The position numbers and the translations under genes were made by a program. Shown here in pieces: positions 1-8,850 of a stretch of 64,000 nt of DNA; within the stretch, counting starts at the first letter, position 1, and each line of letters starts with the position of its first letter. The stretch is taken from the NCBI RefSeq assembly GCF_003033885.1, contig NZ_CP024081.1, positions 2,109,787 to 2,173,786 on the forward strand. Reading direction: 5' to 3'. The notes beneath the pieces were generated by a model. The model saw nothing but the letters and a program-made list of their open reading frames with translations, made no database searches and had not been told where the DNA came from. Source of the stretch: Pseudomonas rhizophila. Its GTDB lineage: Bacteria; Pseudomonadota; Gammaproteobacteria; Pseudomonadales; Pseudomonadaceae.

Positions 1-146
1 TGAGCAAGGCGGTGAAGCGGATTGCGGCGGACCGGCTGTGGGTCAACCCCGATTGCGGCCTGAAGACCCGGGCGTGGCCGGAGACAGAAGCGGCGCTGGT
101 GAACATGGTGGCGGCGGCGCGGCAGTTGCGCAGTCAGTTGGCCTGA
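1..146 (+). CDS. metE: 5-methyltetrahydropteroyltriglutamate-homocysteine methyltransferase, C-terminal end (partial)
   Basis: Only the last 47 codons are present; the gene begins upstream of the window. The reading frame starting at base 3 contains [11 protein letters not shown] followed by an ET..AL.NMV.AA..LR pattern, which is the signature C-terminus of cobalamin-independent methionine synthase. The Cys in NPDCG is the last of the zinc ligands that activate homocysteine in this family. The enzyme transfers the methyl group of 5-methyltetrahydrofolate polyglutamate to homocysteine in the cytoplasm. The stop codon is TGA at 144-146. A MetE-like paralogue cannot be excluded from so short a piece. 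Confidence 0.88.
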   Translation, partial: SKAVKRIAADRLWVNPDCGLKTRAWPETEAALVNMVAAARQLRSQLA

Positions 147-177
147 AGCCCGAATACTCTTACAGGCATGCCCCTGA

Positions 178-300
178 CCTGTGGCGAGGGGATTTATCCC
201 CGCTGGGCTGCGAAGCAGCCCCCCAGATCTATCAGGTTTATTGAGTTGCTGGTTTGGGCCTGCTGCGCAGTCCAGCGGGGATAAATCCCCTCGCCACAGG
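178..300. repeat. REPIN: inverted pair of GTGGCGAGGGGATTTATCCCC-type REPs
   Basis: Two inverted copies of a REP with the core GTGGCGAGGGGATTTATCCC face each other at 178-225 and about 257-300. A short non-conserved loop separates them. It lies between metE and the hydrolase gene. The same element recurs at 1491-1624, 32611-32745 and, as a single palindrome, at 37799-37828. Confidence 0.85.
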
Positions 301-445
301 GGGAGTGCTCTGCTTTGCTTCATTTGACCGGGTGGAGCGACCACTCGGCAATCTTCATCAAACTGTCACGCAACTGTGGCAGCGCGCTTGAACAAACTTC
401 ATCAGACTCGCGCTCTACTGGGGTTCTGCGTTTTGGTGTTTCTTC

Positions 446-1465
446 ATGCGTGTATTTATCTTTCTGTCCGCGTTGTTGTTCGGCCTGCCGTCGATTGCGG
501 CTTCTCGATGTGATGTCAACGTTGCGACCCAACGGGTCGATCTGGATCAGGTCAGCCTGGCGTACCAGAGCATCGGCCGTGCCTCCGACCCGGCGTTGTT
601 GCTGGTGATGGGCTTGGGCGGGCAGTTGATACATTGGCCGGACGAGGTGGTGGCGGCCCTGTGCGAGCAGGGCTTTCGGGTGATTCGCTACGACAACCGC
701 GACGTGGGCTTGTCCGCCTGGCGTCAGGCGCCCGGCAGCGCCAACCTGGCCTTTGAAGCCTTGCGCTACAAGCTGGGCCTGCCCGTGGCCGCTCCCTACA
801 CCTTGACCGACATGGCCGACGACGGCTTGGGGTTGATGGACGCGTTGCAGGTGCAAAGCTTTCACGTACTGGGGGTGAGCATGGGCGGGATGATCGCCCA
901 GCACATGGCGGCCATGGCGCCGCAGCGGGTGGAGAGCCTGACCCTGATCATGACCAGCTCGGGTGCCGAAGGCCTGCCGGCACCCAGCGAAACCCTGGTG
1001 CAGCTGTTGTCCCGGCGCAGTGCGCCGAATCGTGAAGTGGCCCTGGAACAACAGGCCGATCTGCTGGCCGCCCTGGGCAGCCCGATGGTGGTGGATGATC
1101 GTCAGGCGCTGCTGCGTCAGGCCGCCCAGGCCTATGACCGGGCCTTCAACCCCGAAGGCGTGCAACGCCAGATCATGGCGATCATGGCCGAGCCGAGCCG
1201 GGTGGCGCTGCTCAATCAACTGCGCGTGCCGACCCTGGTGGTTCACGGCACCGCCGACCCGTTGTTGCCGGTGATGCACGGTGTGCACCTGGCGGCGCAC
1301 ATCCGTGGCAGCCGCCTGAAGCTGATACCGGGCCTGGCCCACCGGTTTCAAGAAGCGTTCAAGGAACCGTTGCTGGGGGCGGTGTTGCCCTACTTGCAGC
1401 AGCATCGCGAAGACACCTCGCATTGGGCGCAGATCGAGCCGGTGCAGGTGCCGAATCTGCTGTAG
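446..1465 (+). CDS. Alpha/beta-fold hydrolase, exported
   Basis: This is a 339-aa protein. Residues 1-19 form a signal peptide (short basic start, hydrophobic core, cleavage near SIAAS). The rest is an alpha/beta hydrolase fold: an oxyanion-loop region VMGLGGQ, the nucleophile elbow GVSMGG with Ser about 145, an acid in HGTADP and a late His in GLAHR. The substrate is unknown; similar proteins are annotated as esterases or proline iminopeptidase-like hydrolases. A periplasmic or extracellular location is inferred from the signal peptide. The gene stands alone between two REPINs. The ribosome binding site is weak, so the start rests mainly on the signal peptide. Confidence 0.85.
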   Translation: MRVFIFLSALLFGLPSIAASRCDVNVATQRVDLDQVSLAYQSIGRASDPALLLVMGLGGQLIHWPDEVVAALCEQGFRVIRYDNRDVGLSAWRQAPGSANLAFEALRYKLGLPVAAPYTLTDMADDGLGLMDALQVQSFHVLGVSMGGMIAQHMAAMAPQRVESLTLIMTSSGAEGLPAPSETLVQLLSRRSAPNREVALEQQADLLAALGSPMVVDDRQALLRQAAQAYDRAFNPEGVQRQIMAIMAEPSRVALLNQLRVPTLVVHGTADPLLPVMHGVHLAAHIRGSRLKLIPGLAHRFQEAFKEPLLGAVLPYLQQHREDTSHWAQIEPVQVPNLL

Positions 1466-1490
1466 CTTTTCCCGTGATAAGGGGACTGAT

Positions 1491-1624
1491 CTGTGGCGAG
1501 GGGATTTATCCCCGCTGGGTTGCGAAGCGACCCCAAAACTGGCGCCTCGGTATGTCAGGCTGATCATGTTCGATTGCTTGGGGCCTGCTGCGCAGTCCAG
1601 CGGGGATAAATCCCCTCGCCACAG
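1491..1624. repeat. REPIN, GTGGCGAGGGG type
   Basis: This is an inverted pair of the same REP as at 178-300. The left copy starts at 1491 and the right copy ends at 1624. It fills the gap between the convergent hydrolase and LysR genes and could form the mRNA 3' structure of either. Confidence 0.85.
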
Positions 1625-1643
1625 GGGGCTTGCGGTGAAACAG

Positions 1644-2540
1644 CTAGCGCGTCTGCGCCTGCTCCACCAACCACTCCATCAGCGCCTGCAACTGCTCCGA
1701 CGCTCCGGGCTTGCGCGGATACACCAGGTGATAGGCCAACCCGGTCCTGACCTTCAGTTCGAAGGGCATCACCAGTCGCCCGGCGTTCAGGTCGTCGCCG
1801 ATCAGCGACCAGTCGCCAATCGCCACGCCCGTGCCTTGGGAGGCCATGGACATCGCCAGGTCCAGGGTTTCGAAATGCTGGCCTTTGCTGACGTTGCTCA
1901 GTTGCACCTGCGCAGCCTCCAGCCAAGCGTTCCAGTCGCGCTCGTCACTGGTGGGATGAAGCAGCAGATGGTGTTGCAGGTCGGCGGGTGAGCGCAGCGG
2001 CACCGGACCTTCAAGCAGTGGACGCGAACACACCGGTGTCAGTTGTTCGTCGAACAAGTGCAGGCTCGTCAATGAAGGCGCGGGCGGCGGCCCATAGACC
2101 ACCGCGGCGTCGAAGGTTTCGCGCTGGAAATCCACGCCGTGGCGGACGGTGGTGGTCAACTCCACCGGTATGTCCGGTCGTACCTTTTGCCATTGCAGCA
2201 AACGCGGCATCAGCCAGCGCAGCACGCAGGTCGGCGCCTTGAGTCGCACGCTCTGGCGTTTCTCGCCGATCTGCTCCACCGCTTCCGCGATCAGGCCGAA
2301 CACCTGTTGCACCCGTGGCAACCACGCCTGTCCCTGCGGCGTCAGGCTCAGGCCCCGTGCCTGACGCAGGAACAGCGCGTAACCCAAATGCTCCTCCAGC
2401 CCGGCGATCTGCCGGCTCACCGCGCCCTGGGTGATGTGCAACTGTTCCGCCGCCCGGGTGAAGTTGCAGCACTGGGCGGTGATCAGAAACGTGTGCAGCG
2501 CCGGGAGCGGAGGAAGTCGTTTCATTTGGAATCGAGCCAT
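1644..2540 (-). CDS. LysR-family transcriptional regulator
   Basis: This 298-aa protein has an N-terminal winged HTH ([32 protein letters not shown]) and a substrate-binding-like effector domain. The [10 protein letters not shown] opening resembles the GcvA/AmpR-type branch. It is divergent from the decarboxylase/dehydrogenase pair starting at 2641, with about 100 bp between starts. By the usual LysR arrangement it probably regulates that pair and itself; this is inferred. A second possible start lies five codons downstream at 2525. Confidence 0.9.
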   Translation of the reverse strand: MARFQMKRLPPLPALHTFLITAQCCNFTRAAEQLHITQGAVSRQIAGLEEHLGYALFLRQARGLSLTPQGQAWLPRVQQVFGLIAEAVEQIGEKRQSVRLKAPTCVLRWLMPRLLQWQKVRPDIPVELTTTVRHGVDFQRETFDAAVVYGPPPAPSLTSLHLFDEQLTPVCSRPLLEGPVPLRSPADLQHHLLLHPTSDERDWNAWLEAAQVQLSNVSKGQHFETLDLAMSMASQGTGVAIGDWSLIGDDLNAGRLVMPFELKVRTGLAYHLVYPRKPGASEQLQALMEWLVEQAQTR

Positions 2541-2640
2541 GATGTAGGGACATGGCTAGTATGACTTTTTATCCATTGTTGCGGCTATGGCCTGGCCGTT
2601 CCAATAACGCCATTCCCCGAAAACAAGAAGGTCAGTGGCA

Positions 2641-4278
2641 ATGGCGACGTGCGGCGAAGTATTGGTCAAGTTACTCGAAGGTTATGGCGTGGAGCAGGTG
2701 TTCGGGATTCCCGGCGTGCACACCGTCGAGTTGTATCGTGGGCTGGCCCGTTCCAGCATCCGCCATGTGACGCCGCGTCACGAACAGGGCGCCGGCTTCA
2801 TGGCCGATGGCTACGCCCGCGTCAGCGGCAAGCCCGGTGTGTGCTTCATCATCACCGGCCCCGGCATGACCAACATCACCACCGCCATGGGCCAGGCCTA
2901 CGCCGATTCGATCCCGATGCTGGTGATCTCCAGCGTGCAGTCGCGCAGCCAGTTGGGCGGCGGGCGCGGCAAACTCCATGAACTACCGAACCAGAGCGCG
3001 TTGGTGAGTGGCGTGGCGGCGTTTTCCCACACGCTGATGTCCGCCGCTGAGTTGCCGGGAGTGCTGGCCCGGGCTTTCGCCTTGTTCCAGGCCGGTCGCC
3101 CGCGGCCGGTGCACATTGAAATTCCGTTGGATGTTCTGGTCGAAGACGCCGATGCCTTGCTCGCCACAAGGCCAGTGAACATCAGCCGTGCCGGGGCCGC
3201 GCCGAGTGCCGTGGCGCAGATGTCGGCGATGCTGGCGAAGGCCCAGCGGCCTCTGATCCTGGCCGGTGGCGGCGCCATTGATGCCGCCCGCGAACTGACC
3301 GAACTGGCTGAATGCCTCGGCGCCCCCGTGGCATTGACCATCAACGCCAAAGGCTTGTTGCCGTCGCGTCATCCTCTGCTGATCGGCTCCACGCAAAGCC
3401 TGGTGGCCACCCGCGCACTGGTGGCCGAGGCCGACGTGGTGCTGGCCATCGGCACGGAGCTGGCCGAGACCGACTACGACATCACCTTCGCCGGCGGCTT
3501 CGAAATCCCCGGTGCATTGCTGCGCATCGACATCGACCCGGACCAGACCGTGCGCAACTACCCGCCGCACCTGGCGCTGGTGGCCGATGCCCGCAGCGCC
3601 AGCCAGGCCTTGCTCGATGGGTTGAAGCAACAATCCCTGACCCAGCGCAACAGCGATTGGGGCCAGGTGCGTGCCGCGCGGTTACGGGCGGATCTGGACC
3701 GGGACTGGGACGTCGCGACCCGCGCGCAGACCTTGTTCATCGACACGGTTTTGCAGGCCTTGCCCGACGCGGTATTCGTCGGTGACTCCACACAACCGGT
3801 GTACACCGGCAACCTGACCTTCAACCCGGAACATCCACGTCGCTGGTTCAATGCTTCCACCGGCTACGGCACCCTCGGCTATGCCTTGCCGGCGGCCATC
3901 GGCGCCTTGCTCGGCGGCATCGATTCGGGTAAGGGGCGTCCGCCCGTGGTGTGCCTGATCGGTGATGGCGGCTTGCAGTTCACCCTGCCGGAGCTGGCCA
4001 GCGCCGTGGAAGCAGGCGTGCCAGTGATCGTGCTGCTGTGGAATAACCAGGGTTACGAAGAGATCAAGAAATACATGGTCAACCGCGCCATTGAACCGGT
4101 GGGCGTGGACATCTACACCCCGGATTTCATTGGCGTGGCCAAGGCCCTGGGCTGCTTTGCACAGGCAGTCGACGGCGTGGCGCCATTGCGCGCCGCATTG
4201 CTGGAGGCCCACGACCGCCAGGGCCCGACCCTGATCGAAATCGATCAGGCGCGCTGGATGCTGGGGGTGGCCCAATGA
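2641..4278 (+). CDS. Thiamine-diphosphate-dependent decarboxylase, AruI-like (5-guanidino-2-oxopentanoate decarboxylase family)
   Basis: This 545-aa protein has all three ThDP-enzyme domains. The N-terminal pyrimidine-binding domain carries the catalytic Glu in VTPRHEQGAGFMADGYAR. A central domain follows, and the C-terminal PP domain carries GDGGLQFT...NNQGY, the Mg/ThDP motif. It resembles acetolactate synthase but most closely the pseudomonad 2-ketoarginine decarboxylases (AruI of the arginine transaminase pathway). No AruH transaminase is next to it, so the substrate could be another 2-oxoacid. ATG 2641 is preferred over GTG 2635 because AAGAAGG lies about 9 bases upstream. Its stop overlaps the next start by ATGA, so the product aldehyde is probably passed to that dehydrogenase. 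Confidence 0.85.
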   Translation: MATCGEVLVKLLEGYGVEQVFGIPGVHTVELYRGLARSSIRHVTPRHEQGAGFMADGYARVSGKPGVCFIITGPGMTNITTAMGQAYADSIPMLVISSVQSRSQLGGGRGKLHELPNQSALVSGVAAFSHTLMSAAELPGVLARAFALFQAGRPRPVHIEIPLDVLVEDADALLATRPVNISRAGAAPSAVAQMSAMLAKAQRPLILAGGGAIDAARELTELAECLGAPVALTINAKGLLPSRHPLLIGSTQSLVATRALVAEADVVLAIGTELAETDYDITFAGGFEIPGALLRIDIDPDQTVRNYPPHLALVADARSASQALLDGLKQQSLTQRNSDWGQVRAARLRADLDRDWDVATRAQTLFIDTVLQALPDAVFVGDSTQPVYTGNLTFNPEHPRRWFNASTGYGTLGYALPAAIGALLGGIDSGKGRPPVVCLIGDGGLQFTLPELASAVEAGVPVIVLLWNNQGYEEIKKYMVNRAIEPVGVDIYTPDFIGVAKALGCFAQAVDGVAPLRAALLEAHDRQGPTLIEIDQARWMLGVAQ

Positions 4279-5723
4279 ATTTCCCCACCACCCAGGACGG
4301 CCTGTACATCAACGGCCAATGGTCATCGGGCGATCAGCATTTGCGGGTGATCAACCCGGTCACCGAGGCGCTGCTGACCACGGTCAATGGCGGTGAGGAG
4401 CGCGCCGTCGATCAGGCCTTGAACGCGGCGACCCAGGCTTTGGTGCAATGGTCGAACACCACCGGCGCCGAGCGCGGGGCGCTTCTGCGCCGTATCGCCG
4501 CCGGCGTGCGGGCCGCTCGTGAGCGCTTGATGCACCTGCAATCGAGCAATAACGGCAAACCCCTGTTCGAAGCGGCCATCGATGTCGACGACGTGGTCGC
4601 CACCTTCGAGTATTACGCCGAACTGGCCGAAGGGCTGGACGCCCGGCAGGACAGCCCACTGGCATTGCCCAGCGATGACTTCAGGGCACGCCTGCGCCGC
4701 GAACCCTGCGGTGTGGTGGGCTTGATCGTGCCGTGGAATTTCCCGATGGTCACCACCGCCTGGAAGCTCGCCCCGGCCTTGGCTGCCGGCTGTTGTGTGG
4801 TGCTCAAACCTTCGGAGGTGACACCGCTGCCGGAGTTGGAACTGGCGTCGATCATCGCCGAGTGCGGCTTACCCCACGGCGTGTTCAACCTGATCTGCGG
4901 CACGGGGCTGGCCGTGGGCGCGCCGCTGGCGACAGATCCGCGCGTGGCGAAGATTTCCTTTACCGGCAGCAATGCGGTGGGGGTGCAGGTGATGCAACGG
5001 GCGGCGGAAACGGTGAAGGGCGTGAGCCTGGAATTGGGTGGCAAGTCGTCGCTGCTGGTGCTGGCCGACGCTGATCTGGAGCTGGCGGTGGAGCTGGCCT
5101 GTGGTGGCGGTTTCTTCAACGCCGGACAAATGTGCTCGGCCACCAGTCGCGTGCTGGTCGCCGATGAGCTGGCCGACGAGTTCCTGCAACGGCTCAAGAC
5201 TCGCGCCGAAGCGATTCGCGTGGCTGACCCGTTTGACCCTGACGTGGAGATGGGCGCGCTGGTCAACCAAGCGCAATACCAACGCGTGCTTGGGCATATC
5301 GACCGGGGCTTGAGCGCCGGGGCGACGCTGGTGTGCGGCGGACAACGCCCCGCGCATTTGCCGCGCGGCTATTTTCTACAGCCGACAGTCTTCACCGACG
5401 TGCCGGTGGACAGCGAGCTGTGGTGCGAAGAAATCTTCGGGCCGGTGCTGTGTGTGCGCCGTTTCACCTCCCTGGAGCAAGCGATTGCCCTGGCCAATGA
5501 CAGCCGTTTCGGCCTGGTGGCCAGTGTTGTCAATCGCGATACCGAAGTTGCCGAACAGGTGGCCAATGCACTGCAGGCGGGACTGGTGTGGATCAACGCC
5601 CCCCAAGTGATCTTTCCCCAGGCGGCGTGGGGCGGCTACAAGCAGAGCAGCATGGGCCGCGAGTTGGGGCCTTGGGGGCTGGCGGCGTTTCAGGAGATCA
5701 AACATGTGGTGCGGGCGGTTTGA
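4275..5723 (+). CDS. NAD(P)-dependent aldehyde dehydrogenase
   Basis: This 482-aa ALDH superfamily protein has the expected length. Visible motifs are PWNFPM, the KPSE cofactor lysine, FTGS, the general base in LELGGKS, and the catalytic Cys in FNAGQMCSATSR. A late EEIFGPVL motif is also present. It is translationally coupled to the upstream decarboxylase (4-bp overlap). The coupling suggests oxidation of the aldehyde made by that enzyme, for example guanidinobutyraldehyde to guanidinobutyrate. It looks close to betaine/aminoaldehyde dehydrogenases. The specific substrate is inferred from context only. Confidence 0.88.
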   Translation: MNFPTTQDGLYINGQWSSGDQHLRVINPVTEALLTTVNGGEERAVDQALNAATQALVQWSNTTGAERGALLRRIAAGVRAARERLMHLQSSNNGKPLFEAAIDVDDVVATFEYYAELAEGLDARQDSPLALPSDDFRARLRREPCGVVGLIVPWNFPMVTTAWKLAPALAAGCCVVLKPSEVTPLPELELASIIAECGLPHGVFNLICGTGLAVGAPLATDPRVAKISFTGSNAVGVQVMQRAAETVKGVSLELGGKSSLLVLADADLELAVELACGGGFFNAGQMCSATSRVLVADELADEFLQRLKTRAEAIRVADPFDPDVEMGALVNQAQYQRVLGHIDRGLSAGATLVCGGQRPAHLPRGYFLQPTVFTDVPVDSELWCEEIFGPVLCVRRFTSLEQAIALANDSRFGLVASVVNRDTEVAEQVANALQAGLVWINAPQVIFPQAAWGGYKQSSMGRELGPWGLAAFQEIKHVVRAV

Positions 5724-5753
5724 GCGCTAGAAGTGGGCTGTCTTTACTGGCCC

Positions 5754-5850
5754 CATCGCGAGCAGGCTCGCTCCCACAGTTGATCTGGGTGACCGGAGAA
5801 TTTGTGTTCAACACAGAGCCCTTGTGGGAGCGAGCCTGCTCGCGATGAGG
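5754..5850. repeat. REPIN, GTGGGAGCGAGC type
   Basis: This is an inverted pair of REPs with the core GTGGGAGCGAGCCTGCTCGC. The reversed copy lies at about 5754-5779 and the forward copy at about 5824-5850. It sits between the convergent aldehyde dehydrogenase and AraC genes. Confidence 0.88.
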
Positions 5851-5876
5851 CCGGCACAGCCAACCCAAAAATCAGC

Positions 5877-6806
5877 TCAGACAGTCATCCGCAACCGCGC
5901 CAGATCCCGCAGCGGCGGCGCGCCGAACAGGCGGCTGTACTCGCGGCTGAACTGCGAAGGGCTTTCATACCCCACCCGATACCCCGCCGCCGAAGCTTCC
6001 AGCCCTTCGGCCAGCATCAGTCGCCGGGCTTCCTGAAGGCGCAGTTGTTTCTGGTATTGCAGCGGGCTCATGGCCGTCATGGCCTTGAAGCGGTGATGCA
6101 GGGTCGAGACGCTGAGGTTCACTTCCCGGGCCAGGTCATCGATGCGCAACGGTTGCTCGAAATGGCCATTGAGCCATTTGATCGCCTGGCTGATGCGATG
6201 GCTCTGACTATTGGTAATGGCGATTTCGTACAGCCGATAGCCCTGAGGGCTGCGCAGCAGGCGGTACAGAATCTCCCGGCGCACCAGGGGCGCAAGCATG
6301 GCGATGTCTTTCGGGCTGTCCAGCAAGCGCGTCAGGCGCAACACGGCGTCGAGCATCGGCGTGTCCAAGCGTTCTACATACAGGCCGCGACCGGTGGGGC
6401 GCGTGGGTACGCCGAGGGGGCCTGCGTCGGCAATCAGCGCGGTGATTTCCGCCGGATCGATGTCCAGGCGCAGGGCCAGGATCGGCTGATCGGGCGAGAC
6501 GCTGGCGATGCAACCACTCAGGGGCATCGAGACCGAGACCACCAGGTAATGGAGCGGATCGTAGTTGAACAACTCATCCGCCAGGCGCACCTGCTTGCTG
6601 CCCTGGGCCATGATGCACAGCGCCGGTCGCGCCAGCACCGGTGCGAATTGATGGGCTTGACTGTGGCGCGACAGATTCAGCGAGTCGATGGCTGTGGCGT
6701 AGTTGCCGTCTTCACTGGTATTGCGGGCGATGATCGACGCCAGTTCGGCGCGCTGTTGTTCCAGATACGTGTCCAGCGGGACGTGGGCGTGGTCAAGCGG
6801 CGACAT
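5877..6806 (-). CDS. AraC-family transcriptional regulator
   Basis: This 309-aa protein has an AraC_N-type N-terminal domain (CIMAQGSKQVRL, YLVVSVSMPL) and a C-terminal pair of HTH motifs (RIDDLAREVNLSVSTLHHRF and SPLQYQKQLRLQEARRLM). The reading frame stays open upstream to 6923, but the ATG at 6806 is chosen because GAGG lies about 9 bases before it. It is divergent from the small monooxygenase-like gene at 7134 across a 327-bp region. Regulation of that gene is plausible but not shown. The effector is unknown. Confidence 0.9.
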   Translation of the reverse strand: MSPLDHAHVPLDTYLEQQRAELASIIARNTSEDGNYATAIDSLNLSRHSQAHQFAPVLARPALCIMAQGSKQVRLADELFNYDPLHYLVVSVSMPLSGCIASVSPDQPILALRLDIDPAEITALIADAGPLGVPTRPTGRGLYVERLDTPMLDAVLRLTRLLDSPKDIAMLAPLVRREILYRLLRSPQGYRLYEIAITNSQSHRISQAIKWLNGHFEQPLRIDDLAREVNLSVSTLHHRFKAMTAMSPLQYQKQLRLQEARRLMLAEGLEASAAGYRVGYESPSQFSREYSRLFGAPPLRDLARLRMTV

Positions 6807-7133
6807 GCCGGAATCCTCGGGAAAGGGGGAGCGATGAGCAGAGCTTATGTTTGTGCAAGTTGCAGTGGTAGCCACATCCTGTCGAAAGCTTGCCTGATCC
6901 TGCACGGTGCATCGATTCACCATGGCTTAATGTGACAAAAACTTGCTTGAAACCTTTTGTTTCAACTTTCCCGGATCCTCGCGGATGGAGGACCGATTGG
7001 GTCCCGCTTTCGCGCAGGATCGTGCAATGGGTCGGCAGGAATCGACTAACGAGCCTGGTGTCGTGACGCTTAACCTTTGATCCTGTCGCAGCCTGTCCCG
7101 GGCTGCACAACGGATTACCTGGGAGGGTTGAAC
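6807..7133. other. Divergent intergenic region between araC-type and ABM-type genes
   Basis: This stretch holds no convincing gene. It contains a perfect 7-bp inverted repeat, TTGAAAC-N5-GTTTCAA, at 6947-6965. GCAGGATC-type half sites appear in opposite orientations near 6893 and 7013. Either could be an operator for the AraC protein. No promoter match is strong enough to call. Confidence 0.4.
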
Positions 7134-7487
7134 ATGTCTACACAGATCCCCGTCAGTCATATGGCCTTTGTGCGGGCCCGTTCCGGTTGCTCCAAGCCAT
7201 TGGGTGCACGCCTGAGTACGCTGATCGCGCCTTCGCGCCAGGCTCCCGGATGCCTGCATTTTGCCTTGCAGCAATCGCAATGCGACGCCGATCTGTGGCT
7301 GGTGTCCGGGCTCTGGGTCAATCAACAGGCGATGGATGCTTATTTCAACTCACCGGCCATGGCGATCTTCGCCGAGCTGGTACAGGACCTGGTGGTGAGC
7401 AGCCTGGATTTCCACACCTTCCGGGAAGTGTCCGCCGCCCAGGCGACCGAAGGGTGCCTGGCGAAGGTACACAAACTGGCGGGTTGA
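7134..7487 (+). CDS. Small ABM-fold (antibiotic biosynthesis monooxygenase-like) protein
   Basis: This 117-aa cytoplasmic protein has the size and pattern of a dimeric alpha/beta-barrel (ABM/quinol monooxygenase) domain. It has a hydrophobic first strand, a Cys/Gln-rich middle, a VSGLWVNQQAMDAYFNSPAM helix region and a FHTFREV strand near the end. The ATG at 7134 follows GGGAGGGTT closely, a good ribosome binding site; an in-frame upstream start at 7077 lacks one. The substrate is unknown, and the match is by pattern, not by catalytic residues. Confidence 0.65.
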   Translation: MSTQIPVSHMAFVRARSGCSKPLGARLSTLIAPSRQAPGCLHFALQQSQCDADLWLVSGLWVNQQAMDAYFNSPAMAIFAELVQDLVVSSLDFHTFREVSAAQATEGCLAKVHKLAG

Positions 7488-7528
7488 AGGTTTAATGAGC
7501 GTCATTTTCCATCGCCAGGATGCGCAAT

Positions 7529-7774
7529 ATGGCACGTAAAGCCTTTGAAACCTTCGAAGCTGTTTCCGCGGTCGTTCCCAAAGAGGGCGGCGGCTACTAC
7601 GCGGCGATTGCCACCAAAGCCATTGGTGGTTCCGGTGCGCCGCGTTTTAACAAGGTGCTTGAAGATCAGACGTTCAAGACGGCCACTGATGCCGACTCGG
7701 CGGCGGCCATTGAGTTGACCCATCTCAAGGGTGTGGGCGATGAGGGCGAGCTGATCTGGAACCCGCGAGATTAA
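7529..7774 (+). CDS. Small conserved-type hypothetical protein
   Basis: This 81-aa protein begins MARKAFETFEAV. It is acidic, has no signal peptide or membrane segment, and contains a GGGYYAAIATKAIGGSGAPRF strand-rich middle. The start at 7529 is favoured by AGG nine bases upstream; an ATG three codons earlier (7520) is possible. It follows the ABM-like gene by about 40 bp and may be cotranscribed. I do not recognise a function. Confidence 0.6.
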   Translation: MARKAFETFEAVSAVVPKEGGGYYAAIATKAIGGSGAPRFNKVLEDQTFKTATDADSAAAIELTHLKGVGDEGELIWNPRD

Positions 7775-7778
7775 CATT

Positions 7779-7867
7779 ATGGGAGCAAGGCTTACCCGCG
7801 ATGCAGTCACCTCGGTTCAAAAGACAGGCCGCGTTGTCTTCATCGCGGGCAAGCCTTGCTCCCACAG
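7779..7867. repeat. REPIN, variant GGGAGCAAGGCTTACCCGCG type
   Basis: This is an inverted pair of a diverged REP (GGGAGCAAGGC at 7781; GCAAGCCTTGCTCCCACAG ending at 7867). It lies between two convergent genes. Confidence 0.75.
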
Positions 7868-7889
7868 ATAAACGCTGTGTCGTGCACTG

Positions 7890-8510
7890 CTATTGAGGAC
7901 GGTGCATCTTGAACAGCGCCTCGGGACCCAGCTGGAAATAATCCGCCGGCCCGCCGCCGCGCAAAATCGGCTCGGCAGCGGCGGTGTCGTATACCCCATC
8001 TTTCAACAACCATTTGGCGATATGCACGGCGACCACCTCGCCGAGAATCAGCCAACTGGGCACCAATGCCTTGTCCGCGCGCTGCAACTGGATGATCTGG
8101 GTGACCTTGCATTCGAAGGACACCGGGCTTTGCGCCACGCGTGGCACCTGGATCACCCGTGATGGCGCTGGCGTCAAACCGGCCAGTTCAAATTCATTGA
8201 CCTTTGGCGCGACCATGGCGCAGCTCTGGTTCATCTGCTCGGCCAACGGGCGTGTCGCCAGGTTCCAGGCGAATTCGCCGGTCTGTTCGATGTTGTTCAG
8301 GCTGTCTTTGCGCCCGACGCTGCAGAAGCCGATGATCGGCGGAATGTAGTTGAAGGCGTTGAAAAAACTGTAGGGCGCCAGGTTCAGGTGCCCTTCGGCG
8401 TCCTGGGAGGAAATCCAGCCGATGGGGCGTGGGCCGACGATGGCATTGAACGGGTCGTGGGGCAGGCCGTGGCCCTGGGCGGGTTCGTAGTAGTGGATGT
8501 CGTCGGGCAT
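7890..8510 (-). CDS. Flavin reductase-like (FMN-binding split-barrel) protein
   Basis: This 206-aa protein carries the split-barrel flavin reductase pattern DPFNAIVGPRPIGWISS...NLAPYSFFN.....PPIIGF and a later NLATRPLAEQMN region. Such proteins bind FMN and act in the cytoplasm, often on small aromatic or flavin substrates. The frame is open upstream to 8807, but that stretch runs through a REPIN (8647-8738), so the ATG at 8510, with AGGA upstream, is taken as the start. The partner and substrate are unknown. Confidence 0.8.
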   Translation of the reverse strand: MPDDIHYYEPAQGHGLPHDPFNAIVGPRPIGWISSQDAEGHLNLAPYSFFNAFNYIPPIIGFCSVGRKDSLNNIEQTGEFAWNLATRPLAEQMNQSCAMVAPKVNEFELAGLTPAPSRVIQVPRVAQSPVSFECKVTQIIQLQRADKALVPSWLILGEVVAVHIAKWLLKDGVYDTAAAEPILRGGGPADYFQLGPEALFKMHRPQ

Positions 8511-8646
8511 GAGGCGAGGGTCCTGGGGATGGATTTTGAGGATGTTGTGGATAGTGCAGGGGGCGACTGTTTTTGTCAGCACCTGGCAAGCCTGCTCACT
8601 CATTTGCTCTTCAGGGTTCACGGAACTTTCGTCTGCCACACAATCC

Positions 8647-8738
8647 TGTGGGGAGCGAGCCTGCTCGCGATGACGGTGTAGCAGGGGACGTAGGGGTTGA
8701 ATGTGCTGACCTCTTCGCCAGCAGGCTCGCTCCCACAA
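8647..8738. repeat. REPIN, GTGGGAGCGAGC type
   Basis: This is an inverted REP pair: GGGGAGCGAGCCTGCTCGCG near 8649 and GCAGGCTCGCTCCCACA ending at 8738. It occupies most of the region between the flavin reductase start and the terminator at 8800-8830. Confidence 0.85.
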
Positions 8739-8799
8739 TTTGTTCTTCAGTGAGACCACGTTTGTGTTGGGCTTGAGGCTGACCGTTTTCCTGTACCCC

Positions 8800-8830
8800 A
8801 AAAACAACTAAGCCCGGCCGAAGCCGGGCT
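8800..8830 (-). terminator. Rho-independent terminator of the 13-residue-repeat protein gene
   Basis: Read on the minus strand, a perfect 8-bp GC stem (AGCCCGGC/GCCGGGCT, 8811-8830) closes a TTCG tetraloop. TAGTTGTTTTT follows. It lies just after the stop codon at 8851. Confidence 0.85.
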
Positions 8831-8850
8831 GTGAGAGAGCCTCGTTGGGA

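Noticed and set aside
320..1567. Long minus-strand reading frame across the hydrolase gene
   Set aside because: It is the antisense shadow of a recognisable alpha/beta hydrolase with signal peptide; its translation is rich in His/Gln/Arg and has no domain.
8511..8807. N-terminal extension of the flavin reductase gene
   Set aside because: The extension is translated REPIN sequence; the split-barrel domain starts just after the ATG at 8510.
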